Shown: one piece after another, positions 18,961 through 27,457 of the stretch
Layout: each line of letters opens with the position of its first letter
How positions within the stretch are numbered: the stretch's first letter is position 1
Assembly (NCBI RefSeq): GCF_003837865.1
Contig: NZ_RQIS01000010.1
Span: 1 to 64,000, forward strand
DNA length: 64,000 bases
Origin: Paraburkholderia dinghuensis
Lineage (GTDB): Bacteria > Pseudomonadota > Gammaproteobacteria > Burkholderiales > Burkholderiaceae
Direction of reading: 5' to 3'
The notes under the pieces: generated by a model
Database searches by the model: none
Told to the model about the DNA's origin: nothing
The model's input: the letters and a program-made list of their open reading frames with translations, nothing else
Made by a program: the position numbers and the translations under genes

Positions 18961-20295
18961 TTACACGTGAAGCAGCAGATGCTTGCGTTCCCACGAACTT
19001 ATCACGCGAAAATACGCTTCATATTCCGTTTCCTTGAGCGCGAGATACGCACGCACGAATTTCTCTCCGAGCATCTCTTTCAGCGGGTCGCTCGCGCTCA
19101 TCAGCGTAATGCCCTCTTCGAGGTTGCGCGGGAGCTGGTACGGCAGTGCGTAGCCGTCGCTCACGAGCGGCTCGGTCGGCTTCAGGTGCTGCTGGAGGCC
19201 GAGATAGCCCGCGGCGAGGGTCGCGGCGATCGCGAGGTACGGGTTCGTATCCACGCCCGGAATGCGGTTCTCTACGCGGCGCGCGGCCGGCGACGAGTAC
19301 GGCACGCGGAAGCCCACCGTGCGGTTGTCATAGCCCCACGCGACGTTGATCGGCGCGGCCATGAAGCGCGACAGACGGCGGTACGAGTTGATGTACGGCG
19401 CGAAGATCGGCATCAGCGCAGGCGTGTACTTCTGCAGGCCCGCGATGTACGCGTAGAACATGTCGGTGGCCTTGCCGTCCGGACCCGTGAAGAGGTTCTC
19501 GCCGGTTTCGGCGCTGACGAGGCTCTGGTGGACGTGCATGGCCGAGCCCGGCTCGTTCTCCATCGGCTTCGCCATGAACGTGGCGTACATGTGGTGGCGC
19601 AGCGCTGCTTCGCGGACCGTGCGCTTGAACAGGAACACGCGGTCGGCGAGATTCAGCGGATCGCCGTGCATGAAGTTGATTTCCATCTGCGCGGCGCCGA
19701 CTTCGTGAATCAGCGTGTCGACGTCGAGGTCCTGGACGTCGCAGTACTCGTAGATGTCTTCGAAGAGCGGGTCGAACTCGTTGACCGCTTCGATCGAGTA
19801 GGCCTGGCGGCCCGTCTCCGGACGCCCCGTACGGCCGACGGGCGGCACGAGGGGAAGGTCCGGGTCCTTGTTCATGTCGACGAGGTAGAACTCCAGCTCC
19901 GGCGCGATGACCGGCTTCCAGCCCTTCGCTTCATACATTTCGAGTACGCGGCGCAGCACGCGACGCGGCGAAATTTCGACGGGCGTGCCGTCGAAGTGGA
20001 CGCAGTCGTGAATGACCTGGGCGGTGGGATCGACGGCCCACGGAATGATGCGGATCGTCGAGGGGTCCGGCACGCAGACCATGTCGGGGTCGGTGACGCC
20101 GGTGAAGCTGTCGTCTTCCGGATACTCGCCGGTGACGGTCTGGATCATGACGGCTTGCGGCAGGCGCATGGATTCGCCCGATTCGAACTTGCTGCGCGGG
20201 ATGATCTTGCCGCGCGCGATGCCCGCCATGTCGGGGATGATCGCTTCAACTTCGGTGATGTGATGCTTCTTCAGGAAATCGTCGATGTCTTGCAT
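18961..20295 (-). CDS. puuA: Gamma-glutamylputrescine synthetase (glutamine synthetase family)
   Basis: The 444-residue glutamine-synthetase-fold ligase has the N-terminal beta-grasp part (VEAIIPDMAGIARGKIIPRSKF), the catalytic-domain blocks ELEFYLVDMN and QMEINF, MHVHQSL (in place of MHCHQSL of true GlnA) and AARRVENRIPGVDTNPYLAIAA. These are features of PuuA/SpuI. It ligates glutamate to putrescine using ATP, the first step of the gamma-glutamyl route. The adenylylation loop tyrosine of GlnA is not in its usual context here. It lies between puuD and spuC in the same direction and is probably controlled by the divergent PuuR. Confidence 0.9.
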   Translation of the reverse strand: MQDIDDFLKKHHITEVEAIIPDMAGIARGKIIPRSKFESGESMRLPQAVMIQTVTGEYPEDDSFTGVTDPDMVCVPDPSTIRIIPWAVDPTAQVIHDCVHFDGTPVEISPRRVLRRVLEMYEAKGWKPVIAPELEFYLVDMNKDPDLPLVPPVGRTGRPETGRQAYSIEAVNEFDPLFEDIYEYCDVQDLDVDTLIHEVGAAQMEINFMHGDPLNLADRVFLFKRTVREAALRHHMYATFMAKPMENEPGSAMHVHQSLVSAETGENLFTGPDGKATDMFYAYIAGLQKYTPALMPIFAPYINSYRRLSRFMAAPINVAWGYDNRTVGFRVPYSSPAARRVENRIPGVDTNPYLAIAATLAAGYLGLQQHLKPTEPLVSDGYALPYQLPRNLEEGITLMSASDPLKEMLGEKFVRAYLALKETEYEAYFRVISSWERKHLLLHV

Positions 20296-20324
20296 GATCG
20301 TTCTCTCTTATCTGTTGGGGCGTT

Positions 20325-21134
20325 TCAGGCGTGCGCGGCGCAAGGCGCCTCGGCGTTGTGCCTGTTGGCCCCGCCCGGTATTCGGGCGAGCATGCGTGCA
20401 CGGCAGGCTTCACCGAACGCATGGAATATCGCGGTGGAAAGGGCGTTTTGCGCGTGCTGCCACTCGGGGTGCCACTGCACGCCCAGTGCGAAAGTACGCG
20501 CGTTAGCGACGCTCACGGCTTCAATGAGACCATCCGGCGCCAGCGCTTCGGCAACGAGGCCCGCGCCGAGCCGGTCGATCCCTTGCCCGTGCAACGAGTT
20601 GACGCTCGCGTCGCGCGCGCCGCCAGCGAGGCGTTGCAGCATGCCTCCGTCGGCGAGCGTGATCGCGTGAGCCGGCCCATATTGCTCATCGAGCTGGTCG
20701 GCCTTGTTCTCCCGGTGATCGTCGAAACCCTCCACGGCGTGGACCTGTTGATGCAGCGTGCCGCCATACACCACGTTCATTTCCTGGAAACCGCGGCAGA
20801 TCGCGAGGACCGGCACGCCGGCCTCGATCGCAGCGCGCATGAGCGGCAGCGTCGTGGCGTCGCGATGCGAGTCGTGCAATGTGCCCGGCGCGCTTGGCGT
20901 ACCACCATACAGATGCGGCTCGACGTTCGAATAGCTGCCGGTGAAGAGCAGTCCATCGACGGCGTCGAGCAGATCGGCTGTGGCCTGACGTGCGCCGAGC
21001 GCGGGCACAACGAGTGCCAGCGCACCGGCGCCATCCACCGCGGCGGCGATGTACTTCTCGCCGGTGACGTGCGACGCGTGCGGTCCCATCATGTTTCGAT
21101 CGGCTGTGACGCCGACCAGGGGTTTCATTCGCAT
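20325..21134 (-). CDS. puuD: Gamma-glutamyl-GABA hydrolase (class I amidotransferase fold)
   Basis: The 269-residue peptidase C26 protein begins MRMKPLVGVTADRN. The catalytic nucleophile is Cys113 in VLAICRGFQEMNVVYGGTLHQ, and the His-Glu pair is in FALGVQWHPEW near the C terminus. It releases GABA and glutamate from gamma-glutamyl-GABA, the last step of the pathway. Two in-frame ATGs lie two codons apart and either could be used; the frame continues upstream but without coding character. It is the first gene of the minus-strand arm, facing puuR across a 920-bp gap. Confidence 0.9.
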   Translation of the reverse strand: MRMKPLVGVTADRNMMGPHASHVTGEKYIAAAVDGAGALALVVPALGARQATADLLDAVDGLLFTGSYSNVEPHLYGGTPSAPGTLHDSHRDATTLPLMRAAIEAGVPVLAICRGFQEMNVVYGGTLHQQVHAVEGFDDHRENKADQLDEQYGPAHAITLADGGMLQRLAGGARDASVNSLHGQGIDRLGAGLVAEALAPDGLIEAVSVANARTFALGVQWHPEWQHAQNALSTAIFHAFGEACRARMLARIPGGANRHNAEAPCAAHA

Positions 21135-21926
21135 GGCTAAAGTTTCACTTCCATTACCCGTGTGCCACGTATTGACTTGTATTGCGGCGATACCACGGGC
21201 GTGACATGACCTTGCAACCCTGCACGAAGCAAGGCCGCAAACCTGGGGCACAGGAGATGCGCACTAACGAATCGCACTGCGCGTGGAGATCATGTAGGCA
21301 GTTCGTTTTCGGCCGTTGTGGGGCGCAACCGTGGTCAGGCGCGCACAGCCACGTCGCTCGCGTAAGGCAGGCTTCGCGTGCGATCTACAGCAACGGCAAC
21401 GAACTACGCTGGAAGGAGAGGCGCTACGGCAGGAGTGACGCGACTTCGTCGGTGTGGACAGCAATAAAGGCGCGCGCGGAGACGGCGTTATGACGCCGGA
21501 CCGACCGGCGCGAAAGTATCGTGATGACGGACAGGTGCAGGCGAGGGGCAAGCCTGCCGCTACTGCCATCGGCGATGGCAGCGCAGTCACCGCGAAGACA
21601 CCTCGCATGACTACGATTCCACCTGACCAGAGGGCCACGGACTCTCACAATTGCACTCGACTGAATGATGTTGAGGTTGGGTCATTCCAGCGATAAAGGC
21701 TCGCATAGCGAACGCTTCGTCAACCGGAATGCAGTCGCCGCTTGAAGCCCTTCACATTGCTACGCCTTTTGCTGCGTTGCAGTGTGGCGGAGAGAACTCC
21801 ATAACGTTCGACCTGTGTTTGAGGATATACGAGCCAAAATGGGCGTCAATTATTTTTTTACATTTTCTTTGTCAGCACTTACCCGAATTCCCAGGGAATA
21901 CGTGTCCCCATAGGCAAATACGCGCT

Positions 21927-21938
21927 GAATATTCATCA
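21927..21938. promoter_or_regulatory. Candidate PuuR operator 1
   Basis: GAATATTCATCA contains the perfect palindrome GAATATTC and recurs 66 bp away as GAATATTCAACA. It loosely resembles the E. coli PuuR box (AAAATATAATGAACA). Position beside puuR suggests a repressor site; binding is inferred. Confidence 0.45.
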
Positions 21939-21992
21939 ATTTCGAATGGCTTACACGGGTTTCTACTAACAGAAAAAAAAGCAAACTGATTA

Positions 21993-22004
21993 GAATATTC
22001 AACA
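21993..22004. promoter_or_regulatory. Candidate PuuR operator 2
   Basis: GAATATTCAACA is the second copy of the site, 50 bp before the puuR start codon, so a bound repressor could also control puuR itself. Confidence 0.45.
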
Positions 22005-22054
22005 CGTTTCCCACGCCGTCCGCGTGAACGCTCTTTCGTAAACGGTTCCTTAAC

Positions 22055-22624
22055 GTGTCCGAGTCTGTGTCGTCGTCCACTGAAGTTGCTGTCCGCCTGC
22101 GCTGCGTTCGCAAGCGGTATGGTCTATCTCAGCGCGAGCTTGCGAAGCGAGCGGGCGTCACCAATGGCGCGATCTCGCTGATCGAACAAAGCCGGGTCAG
22201 CCCATCGGTCGGGTCGCTCAAGAAGTTGCTCGAATCCATACCGATGAGTCTCGCCGAGTTTTTCACGTTCGACCTGAACGAAGGGGGTAGCGTGGTATCG
22301 CGGCGCGACGAGATGCCGAATCTCGGCAACTCGTCCATCGAGTTCTACCTCGCCGGCGCGAACGTGAAAGACCGCAATATGGGCATCATGCGCGAGGTGT
22401 ACCAGCCGCTCGCTGATACGGGCCCGGAAATGCTCATGCATGCAGGGCACGAAGGCGGCGTCGTGGTGTCCGGCCAGATCGAACTGACCGTGGACGGCAC
22501 GACCTGGCTGCTCGACCCCGGCGACAGCTACTACTTCGAAAGCCGCTTGCCGCACCGCTTTCGCAATCCCAGCGCGAACGACATCTGCGAACTGGTGTCG
22601 GCGAATTCGCCGCCCACGTTCTAA
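22055..22624 (+). CDS. puuR: Polyamine-responsive repressor, XRE-cupin type
   Basis: The 189-residue protein has an N-terminal XRE helix-turn-helix (about residues 12-68: RKRYGLSQRELAKRAGVTN, AISLIEQ, SPSVGSLKKLLESI) and a C-terminal cupin domain (about 115-185: GHEGGVVVSGQIELTVDGTTWLL, PHRFRNPS). This is the layout of PuuR, which represses the puu genes and is released by putrescine. The start is a GTG: an in-frame stop lies 30 bp upstream and no ATG intervenes. No strong ribosome site precedes it. It heads the plus arm with puuC and speB. Confidence 0.88.
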   Translation: MSESVSSSTEVAVRLRCVRKRYGLSQRELAKRAGVTNGAISLIEQSRVSPSVGSLKKLLESIPMSLAEFFTFDLNEGGSVVSRRDEMPNLGNSSIEFYLAGANVKDRNMGIMREVYQPLADTGPEMLMHAGHEGGVVVSGQIELTVDGTTWLLDPGDSYYFESRLPHRFRNPSANDICELVSANSPPTF

Positions 22625-22650
22625 TTTACCTTTCGCGCGAACCCCGGGCA

Positions 22651-22673
22651 TGCGCCGCACCGTGCGCGGCGCA
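22651..22673. other. Stem-loop between puuR and puuC
   Basis: A perfect 8-bp stem (TGCGCCGC, loop ACCGTGC, GCGGCGCA) lies in the 80-bp gap without a U-run. It may dampen read-through or stabilise the downstream message. Confidence 0.45.
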
Positions 22674-22705
22674 CACGGCCCAACGCACAACATTGAGGCA
22701 TCCTG

Positions 22706-24196
22706 ATGGAAAAGAAGACCCTCGCTTACTGGCAAGACAAGGCCGCGACGCTGTCGATCGAAGGCCGAGCATTCATCGACGGTGCGTATCGTGACGCTTA
22801 CTCGGGCCGCACCTTTGACTGTGTGAGCCCGATCGACGGCCGCGTGCTCACGGGCGTCGCGGATTGCGGCGCCGCGGATGTGGATGCGGCTGTCGCCGCT
22901 GCACGCCGCGCGTTCGACGCACAGGTGTGGGCCGGCCTGAATCCGCGCGCCCGCAAGGCGATCCTGCTGCGCTGGGCCGCGCTGATGCGCGAGCACCTCG
23001 ACGAACTGGCGCTGCTCGAAACGCTCGACGCGGGCAAGCCGATTGGCGACACGACGACTGTCGATGTGCCGGGCGCGGCCTATTGCGTGGAATGGTTTGC
23101 GGAGGCCATCGACAAGGTCGGCGGCGAAGTCGTGCCCGCCGACCATCATCTCGTGGGCCTCGTCACGCGCGAGCCGATCGGCGTTGTCGCTGCCGTGGTG
23201 CCGTGGAATTTCCCGATCCTGATGGCATCGTGGAAATTCGGCCCCGCGCTCGCGGCGGGCAATAGCGTCGTGCTCAAGCCTTCGGAGAAGTCGCCGCTCA
23301 CCGCCATTCGCGTCGCGCAACTCGCGCACGAAGCGGGCATTCCGGCGGGCGTGTTCAACGTGCTGCCGGGGGGCGGAGAGCCGGGCAAGCTGCTCGCTCT
23401 GCACCGCGACGTGGACTGCATCGCGTTCACGGGTTCGACGGGCGTCGGCAAACAGATCATGCAATACGCGGGCCAGTCCAATCTCAAGCGCGCATGGCTC
23501 GAACTGGGCGGCAAGTCGCCGAACATCGTGCTGCCGGACTGCCCGGACCTCGACCGCGCCGCGAACGCCGCGGCCGGTGCGATCTTCTACAACATGGGCG
23601 AGATGTGCACGGCGGGTTCGCGCCTGCTCGTGCATCGTGACATCAAGGACGTGTTTCTCGCGAAACTCGTCGAGGCCGCGCGCAATTACGTGCCGGGCAA
23701 TCCGCTCGATCCGAAGACGACGATGGGCGCCATCGTCGACAAGATCCAGCTCGAGCGCGTGCTCGGCTATATCGAAGCGGGCCGCAAGGAATCGAAGCTG
23801 CTGCTGGGCGGAAAGCGTGTGAACGAAGCAAGCGGCGGCTACTATATCGAGCCGACCGTGTTCGACACGCACCACGATTCGAAAGTCGCGCGTGAAGAAA
23901 TCTTCGGGCCGGTGCTGTCGGTCATTACGTTCAGCACGATCGACGAAGCGGTGCGTATTGCCAACGATACCGACTACGGCCTCGCCGCCGCGGTCTGGAC
24001 GTCGAACCTCACGCACGCACACGATATTTCGCGTCGTCTGCGCGCGGGCACCGTATGGGTCAACTGCTACGACGAAGGGGGAGATATGAACTTCCCGTTC
24101 GGCGGTTTCAAGGAATCGGGCAACGGCCGTGACAAGTCGCTGCACGCACTGGAGAAGTACACCGAGCTGAAGTCCACGCTCGTGAGGCTGCGCTAA
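22706..24196 (+). CDS. puuC: Gamma-glutamyl-aminobutyraldehyde dehydrogenase
   Basis: This is a 496-residue aldehyde dehydrogenase. Catalytic Cys301 lies in NMGEMCTAGSRLLVH, general base Glu266 in WLELGGKSPNIV and the oxyanion Asn168 in VPWNFPILMA; the cofactor loop GSTGVGK is also present. It oxidises gamma-glutamyl-4-aminobutanal, and probably 4-aminobutanal from the SpuC route, to the acid with NAD(P)+. It follows puuR by 81 bp and precedes agmatinase. The ALDH family is certain; the substrate comes from context and from resemblance to PuuC/AldH. Confidence 0.9.
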   Translation: MEKKTLAYWQDKAATLSIEGRAFIDGAYRDAYSGRTFDCVSPIDGRVLTGVADCGAADVDAAVAAARRAFDAQVWAGLNPRARKAILLRWAALMREHLDELALLETLDAGKPIGDTTTVDVPGAAYCVEWFAEAIDKVGGEVVPADHHLVGLVTREPIGVVAAVVPWNFPILMASWKFGPALAAGNSVVLKPSEKSPLTAIRVAQLAHEAGIPAGVFNVLPGGGEPGKLLALHRDVDCIAFTGSTGVGKQIMQYAGQSNLKRAWLELGGKSPNIVLPDCPDLDRAANAAAGAIFYNMGEMCTAGSRLLVHRDIKDVFLAKLVEAARNYVPGNPLDPKTTMGAIVDKIQLERVLGYIEAGRKESKLLLGGKRVNEASGGYYIEPTVFDTHHDSKVAREEIFGPVLSVITFSTIDEAVRIANDTDYGLAAAVWTSNLTHAHDISRRLRAGTVWVNCYDEGGDMNFPFGGFKESGNGRDKSLHALEKYTELKSTLVRLR

Positions 24197-24212
24197 AGGA
24201 TTCGCAAGCCAG

Positions 24213-24245
24213 CGCGGCGGCAGGCACGGAAAGCCCGCCGCCGCG
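24213..24245 (+). other. GC-rich stem-loop between puuC and speB
   Basis: CGCGGCGGC pairs with GCCGCCGCG across a 15-nt loop, directly after the puuC stop. Only a short T pair follows, so it is at best a weak terminator; read-through into speB is likely. Confidence 0.5.
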
Positions 24246-24319
24246 TTCCCAATGAATCCGACCGCCGCGGCGCGCTTTTATCGATTCGAGCGCTGCGGTC
24301 CTTTCAATCAGGTCATTGC

Positions 24320-25282
24320 ATGACTGCCATCATTCATGGCGACGGCGCAATTCGCCGTCCATCGCTTTACGGTTCATCCATCGAAAACACCTACGGCGGC
24401 GTGCTGTCGTTCATGCGACGCAACTACACGCGCGAACTCGACGGCGTCGATGTCGTCGTGTCGGGCGTGCCGCTCGATCTCGCCACCACGTTCCGCTCGG
24501 GCGCACGGCTTGGGCCCAGCGCGGTGCGTGCAGCCAGCGTCCAGCTGGCCGAGCTGCATCCGTACCCGTGGGGCTTCAATCCGTTCGACACGCTCGCCGT
24601 GACCGACTACGGCGACTGCTGGTTCGACGGGCACAATCCGCTGTCGATCAAGCCCGCCATCATCGAGCACGCGCGCACGATCCTGCGCTCGAACGCGAAG
24701 ATGCTCACGTTCGGCGGCGATCACTTCATTACGTATCCGCTGTTGATCGCACACGCGGAGAAGTACGGCAAACCGCTTTCGCTGATCCACTTCGACGCGC
24801 ATTGCGACACCTGGGCCGACGACTCGCCGGACAGCCTCAATCACGGCACGATGTTCTACAAGGCTGTGAAGGACGGCCTCATCGATCCGAAGACTTCGGT
24901 GCAGGTGGGCATCCGCACGTGGAACGAGGATTTTCTCGGCATCAATATGCTCGATGCGGCGTGGGTCCACGAACACGGTCCGGCGGCTGCGCGCCAGCGC
25001 ATTCTGGACATCGTGGGCGAGCGGCCCGCGTATCTGACCTTCGATATCGACTGTCTCGATCCGGCCTTCGCGCCCGGCACGGGTACGCCGGTGCCGGGTG
25101 GACTTTCGTCGGCGCAGGCGCTCTCGATCGTGCGCGGACTCGAAGCCGTCAACCTGATCGGCGCGGACGTAGTGGAAGTGGCGCCGGCCTACGATCAGAG
25201 CGAGATCACGGCGATCGCTGCCGCGCACATCGCGTGTGATCTGCTGTGCCTGTGGCGCCAGCGCAAGGTGGCGGGAAAATAA
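24320..25282 (+). CDS. speB: Agmatinase (ureohydrolase)
   Basis: The 320-residue ureohydrolase has all six manganese ligands in place: His135 (GGDHF), Asp159, His161 and Asp163 (FDAHCDTW), and Asp242 and Asp244 (FDIDCLDPAFAPGTGTPVPGG). It hydrolyses agmatine to putrescine and urea in the cytosol, feeding the Puu pathway. The HGTMF segment near residues 175-179 is typical of agmatinase rather than arginase; other guanidino substrates remain possible. It ends 6 bp from the convergent marR stop. Confidence 0.88.
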   Translation: MTAIIHGDGAIRRPSLYGSSIENTYGGVLSFMRRNYTRELDGVDVVVSGVPLDLATTFRSGARLGPSAVRAASVQLAELHPYPWGFNPFDTLAVTDYGDCWFDGHNPLSIKPAIIEHARTILRSNAKMLTFGGDHFITYPLLIAHAEKYGKPLSLIHFDAHCDTWADDSPDSLNHGTMFYKAVKDGLIDPKTSVQVGIRTWNEDFLGINMLDAAWVHEHGPAAARQRILDIVGERPAYLTFDIDCLDPAFAPGTGTPVPGGLSSAQALSIVRGLEAVNLIGADVVEVAPAYDQSEITAIAAAHIACDLLCLWRQRKVAGK

Positions 25283-25288
25283 CGCGCG

Positions 25289-25732
25289 TTAGCGTTCGAC
25301 GAGCGGACCCAGATTGGCGCGCACGCGCTGAAGCATCTGGCTGAACTGCTCGGCTTCTTCAGGCGTGAAGCCCGCGAGGGCTTCCGTCTGCACTTCATCC
25401 CCCACGTGGCGCGCGGCCGTGAGCACGCTTTCTGCCTTTGGCGTGAGGCTCACCTGCAATTCGCGGCGGTCGTCCGGATTCGCCGTGCGTGCGACCCAGC
25501 CGTTTTCCTCCAGTCTTTCCAGCAGCCGTCCAGCCGAAATTGGCGCGACTTCGAGCCGCTCGGCGAGGCGCGCCTGATTCATGTCGCCGTAATGGGAGAG
25601 GTACGCGATCGTCCGGCACTGCGCGCGCGTGAGTTCCAGCGACGACTTCGCGAGATCGTCGTAGCGCTTGCCGTACAGCCGGCCCACATCGGCGATCAAG
25701 AAGCCGAACCGTTTTTCGAGGTCGCTAGTCAT
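25289..25732 (-). CDS. MarR-family transcriptional regulator
   Basis: The 147-residue winged-helix repressor has a recognition region NQARLAERLEVAPISAGRLLERLEENGWVAR and the wing PDDRRELQVSLT. The start is at MTSDLEKRFG; the longer frame crosses the promoter. It is transcribed divergently from a DHA2 drug exporter. A palindrome overlapping the exporter promoter lies 104 bp from its start, so it most likely represses the pump and itself and is relieved by a small aromatic or toxic ligand. Confidence 0.88.
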   Translation of the reverse strand: MTSDLEKRFGFLIADVGRLYGKRYDDLAKSSLELTRAQCRTIAYLSHYGDMNQARLAERLEVAPISAGRLLERLEENGWVARTANPDDRRELQVSLTPKAESVLTAARHVGDEVQTEALAGFTPEEAEQFSQMLQRVRANLGPLVER

Positions 25733-25809
25733 GGGCGCGATTATACGGACGAAGGGTGGAAGAAGCGCTTTCGCGGGATTCCCCGATTTTTTCCCTGCTT
25801 TTCCCCCGA

Positions 25810-25849
25810 TTGCACCGTGCATTGCTATCCGTATAATAAGCACGCTTAT
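25810..25849 (+). promoter_or_regulatory. Promoter of the DHA2 exporter with overlapping MarR operator
   Basis: A -35 TTGCAC, a 16-bp spacer and a perfect -10 TATAAT (25832-25837) precede the exporter start by about 40 bp. The palindrome ATAAGC-AC-GCTTAT (25836-25849) overlaps the end of the -10 box and the start point, a position that fits repression by the divergent MarR protein. Confidence 0.65.
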
Positions 25850-25878
25850 CATTTCCCTCCGCAACCGTCCCTTTCACG

Positions 25879-27417
25879 ATGACCGCAGTCGCTCAGGGCG
25901 GCAAGTCCGCGCCGCTCAACCGGGGCATGATCACTCTGTCGATCATGCTCGCCACGCTCATGCAGACGCTCGACAGCACGATCGCCAACGTCGCGCTTCC
26001 GCACATGCAGGGCTCGATGGCGGCGTCGCAAGACGAGATCACGTGGGTGCTCACGTCGTATATCGTCGCGGCGGCCATCGCTACGCCGCTCACGGGGTGG
26101 CTTGCCGATCGCTTCGGCGTGAAGCGGTTGCTCGGTTTCGCGATTGCGGGCTTTACGGTCGCGTCGGCGCTATGCGGCCTTTCGAACTCGCTCGGCGAGA
26201 TCGTCGGCTCGCGGCTCTTGCAGGGCATATTCGGCGCATCGCTCGTGCCGCTCTCGCAGTCGATCCTTCTCGACATCAATCCGCGCGACCGCCAGGGCCA
26301 GGCCATGGCGGTGTGGGGCATGGGCGTGATGGTCGGGCCGGTGCTCGGCCCGACGCTCGGCGGCTGGCTCACGGACAGCTATAACTGGCGCTGGGTGTTC
26401 TTCATCAACGTGCCGGTCGGAGCGTTCGCGTTCTTCGGCGTGTCCACGTTTCTGCCGGCCCGCGATCCCGCCCGCCAGACGCGCTTCGATATGTTCGGCT
26501 TCGCTACGCTCGCGCTCGCGATTGGCGCGCTGCAGGCGATGCTCGACCGCGGCGAGCAGCTCGACTGGTTCAGTTCGCTCGAAATCCGCATCTATGCACT
26601 CGTCGCGGCGCTCAGCTTCGCGTTCTTTGTCGTGCATACGGCCACCCACGGGCCGCACACGTTCTTCCGCTATCAGTTGCTCAAGGACCGCAACTTCGCG
26701 ACGGGCACGTTCTTCATCTTCGTGATCGGCGCGGTGCTCTACGCGACGCGCGCGCTGCTGCCGCCGATGCTGCAGTCCCTGATGGGCTATCCGGTGGCGC
26801 TCACGGGCCTCGTCACTGCGCCAAGCGGCGCGGGCACGATGGTCGCGATGCTGATTGCGGGACGCTTGCTGAGACGCGTCGATGCGCGCGCACTGCTGCT
26901 GTTTGGCTTCGTCGTTTCCGCTTTTTCGCTGTGGCAGATGATGCAGTACACGATTGTGCTGTCGCCATCGGACATCGTGTGGCCCGGCGTCATTCAGGGC
27001 TTTGGCCTCGGCTTTGTGTTCGTGCCGCTATCTGCGCTCACGTTTTCGACGCTCACGCCCGAACTGCGCGCGGACGGCACGGCGACATACAGCCTGATGC
27101 GCAATATCGGCAGCAGTATCGGCATTTCGGTCGTGCAGACGTTCTTCACGCGTGGCACGCAGGTCTCCCACGCGAATCTTGCGGAGCACATCACGCCGTT
27201 CGATCCCGCGGTCCAGTCGATGCTTTCGAACGGATCGCCGTACAATCTCGGCGTGCTCAATCAGACGATCACGCAGCAGGCGCAGATGATCGCCTACCTG
27301 AACGACTTCAAGATGATGTTCGTCGCGACGCTGCTCGTGATTCCGCTGCTCGTGCTGATCCGGCCTTCGTCCCACAGCGCGAGCGCCGCCGACGCGAGCC
27401 ACGCGGCGATGGACTGA
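25879..27417 (+). CDS. MFS multidrug efflux transporter, DHA2 (EmrB/QacA) family
   Basis: The 512-residue protein has about 14 transmembrane helices. DHA2 motifs are visible: LDSTIANVALPHM in helix 1, LADRFGVKR in the loop after helix 2 and MGVMVGPVLGPTLGGWL in helix 5 (motif C, antiporter). It would export drugs or toxic organics with proton influx. No membrane-fusion partner (EmrA) is adjacent, so it may act alone or with a distant partner. Control by the divergent MarR is likely. Confidence 0.88.
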   Translation: MTAVAQGGKSAPLNRGMITLSIMLATLMQTLDSTIANVALPHMQGSMAASQDEITWVLTSYIVAAAIATPLTGWLADRFGVKRLLGFAIAGFTVASALCGLSNSLGEIVGSRLLQGIFGASLVPLSQSILLDINPRDRQGQAMAVWGMGVMVGPVLGPTLGGWLTDSYNWRWVFFINVPVGAFAFFGVSTFLPARDPARQTRFDMFGFATLALAIGALQAMLDRGEQLDWFSSLEIRIYALVAALSFAFFVVHTATHGPHTFFRYQLLKDRNFATGTFFIFVIGAVLYATRALLPPMLQSLMGYPVALTGLVTAPSGAGTMVAMLIAGRLLRRVDARALLLFGFVVSAFSLWQMMQYTIVLSPSDIVWPGVIQGFGLGFVFVPLSALTFSTLTPELRADGTATYSLMRNIGSSIGISVVQTFFTRGTQVSHANLAEHITPFDPAVQSMLSNGSPYNLGVLNQTITQQAQMIAYLNDFKMMFVATLLVIPLLVLIRPSSHSASAADASHAAMD

Positions 27418-27457
27418 GCGTCCGGCCGCAGCGTCGCTCGCCTATCAACGAAAACCC

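Larger units (their letters stand above)
21135..22054. other. Long divergent control region between puuD and puuR
   Basis: About 920 bp between two divergent starts. The part nearest puuR (21840-22010) is unusually AT-rich for this genome and carries two GAATATTCA-type sites listed separately. The middle part (21260-21700) has short open frames on both strands, none with recognisable motifs or a ribosome site. It probably contains the promoters for both arms of the putrescine locus. Confidence 0.5.

Noticed and set aside
21264-21696. Small open frames in the puuD-puuR gap
   Set aside because: Frames overlap on both strands, lack ribosome sites and have no recognisable motif or coding character.
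22124-24145. Long minus-strand frame opposite puuR and puuC
   Set aside because: Antisense shadow of two well-supported genes; composition is Arg/His/Ala-rich and no domain is visible.
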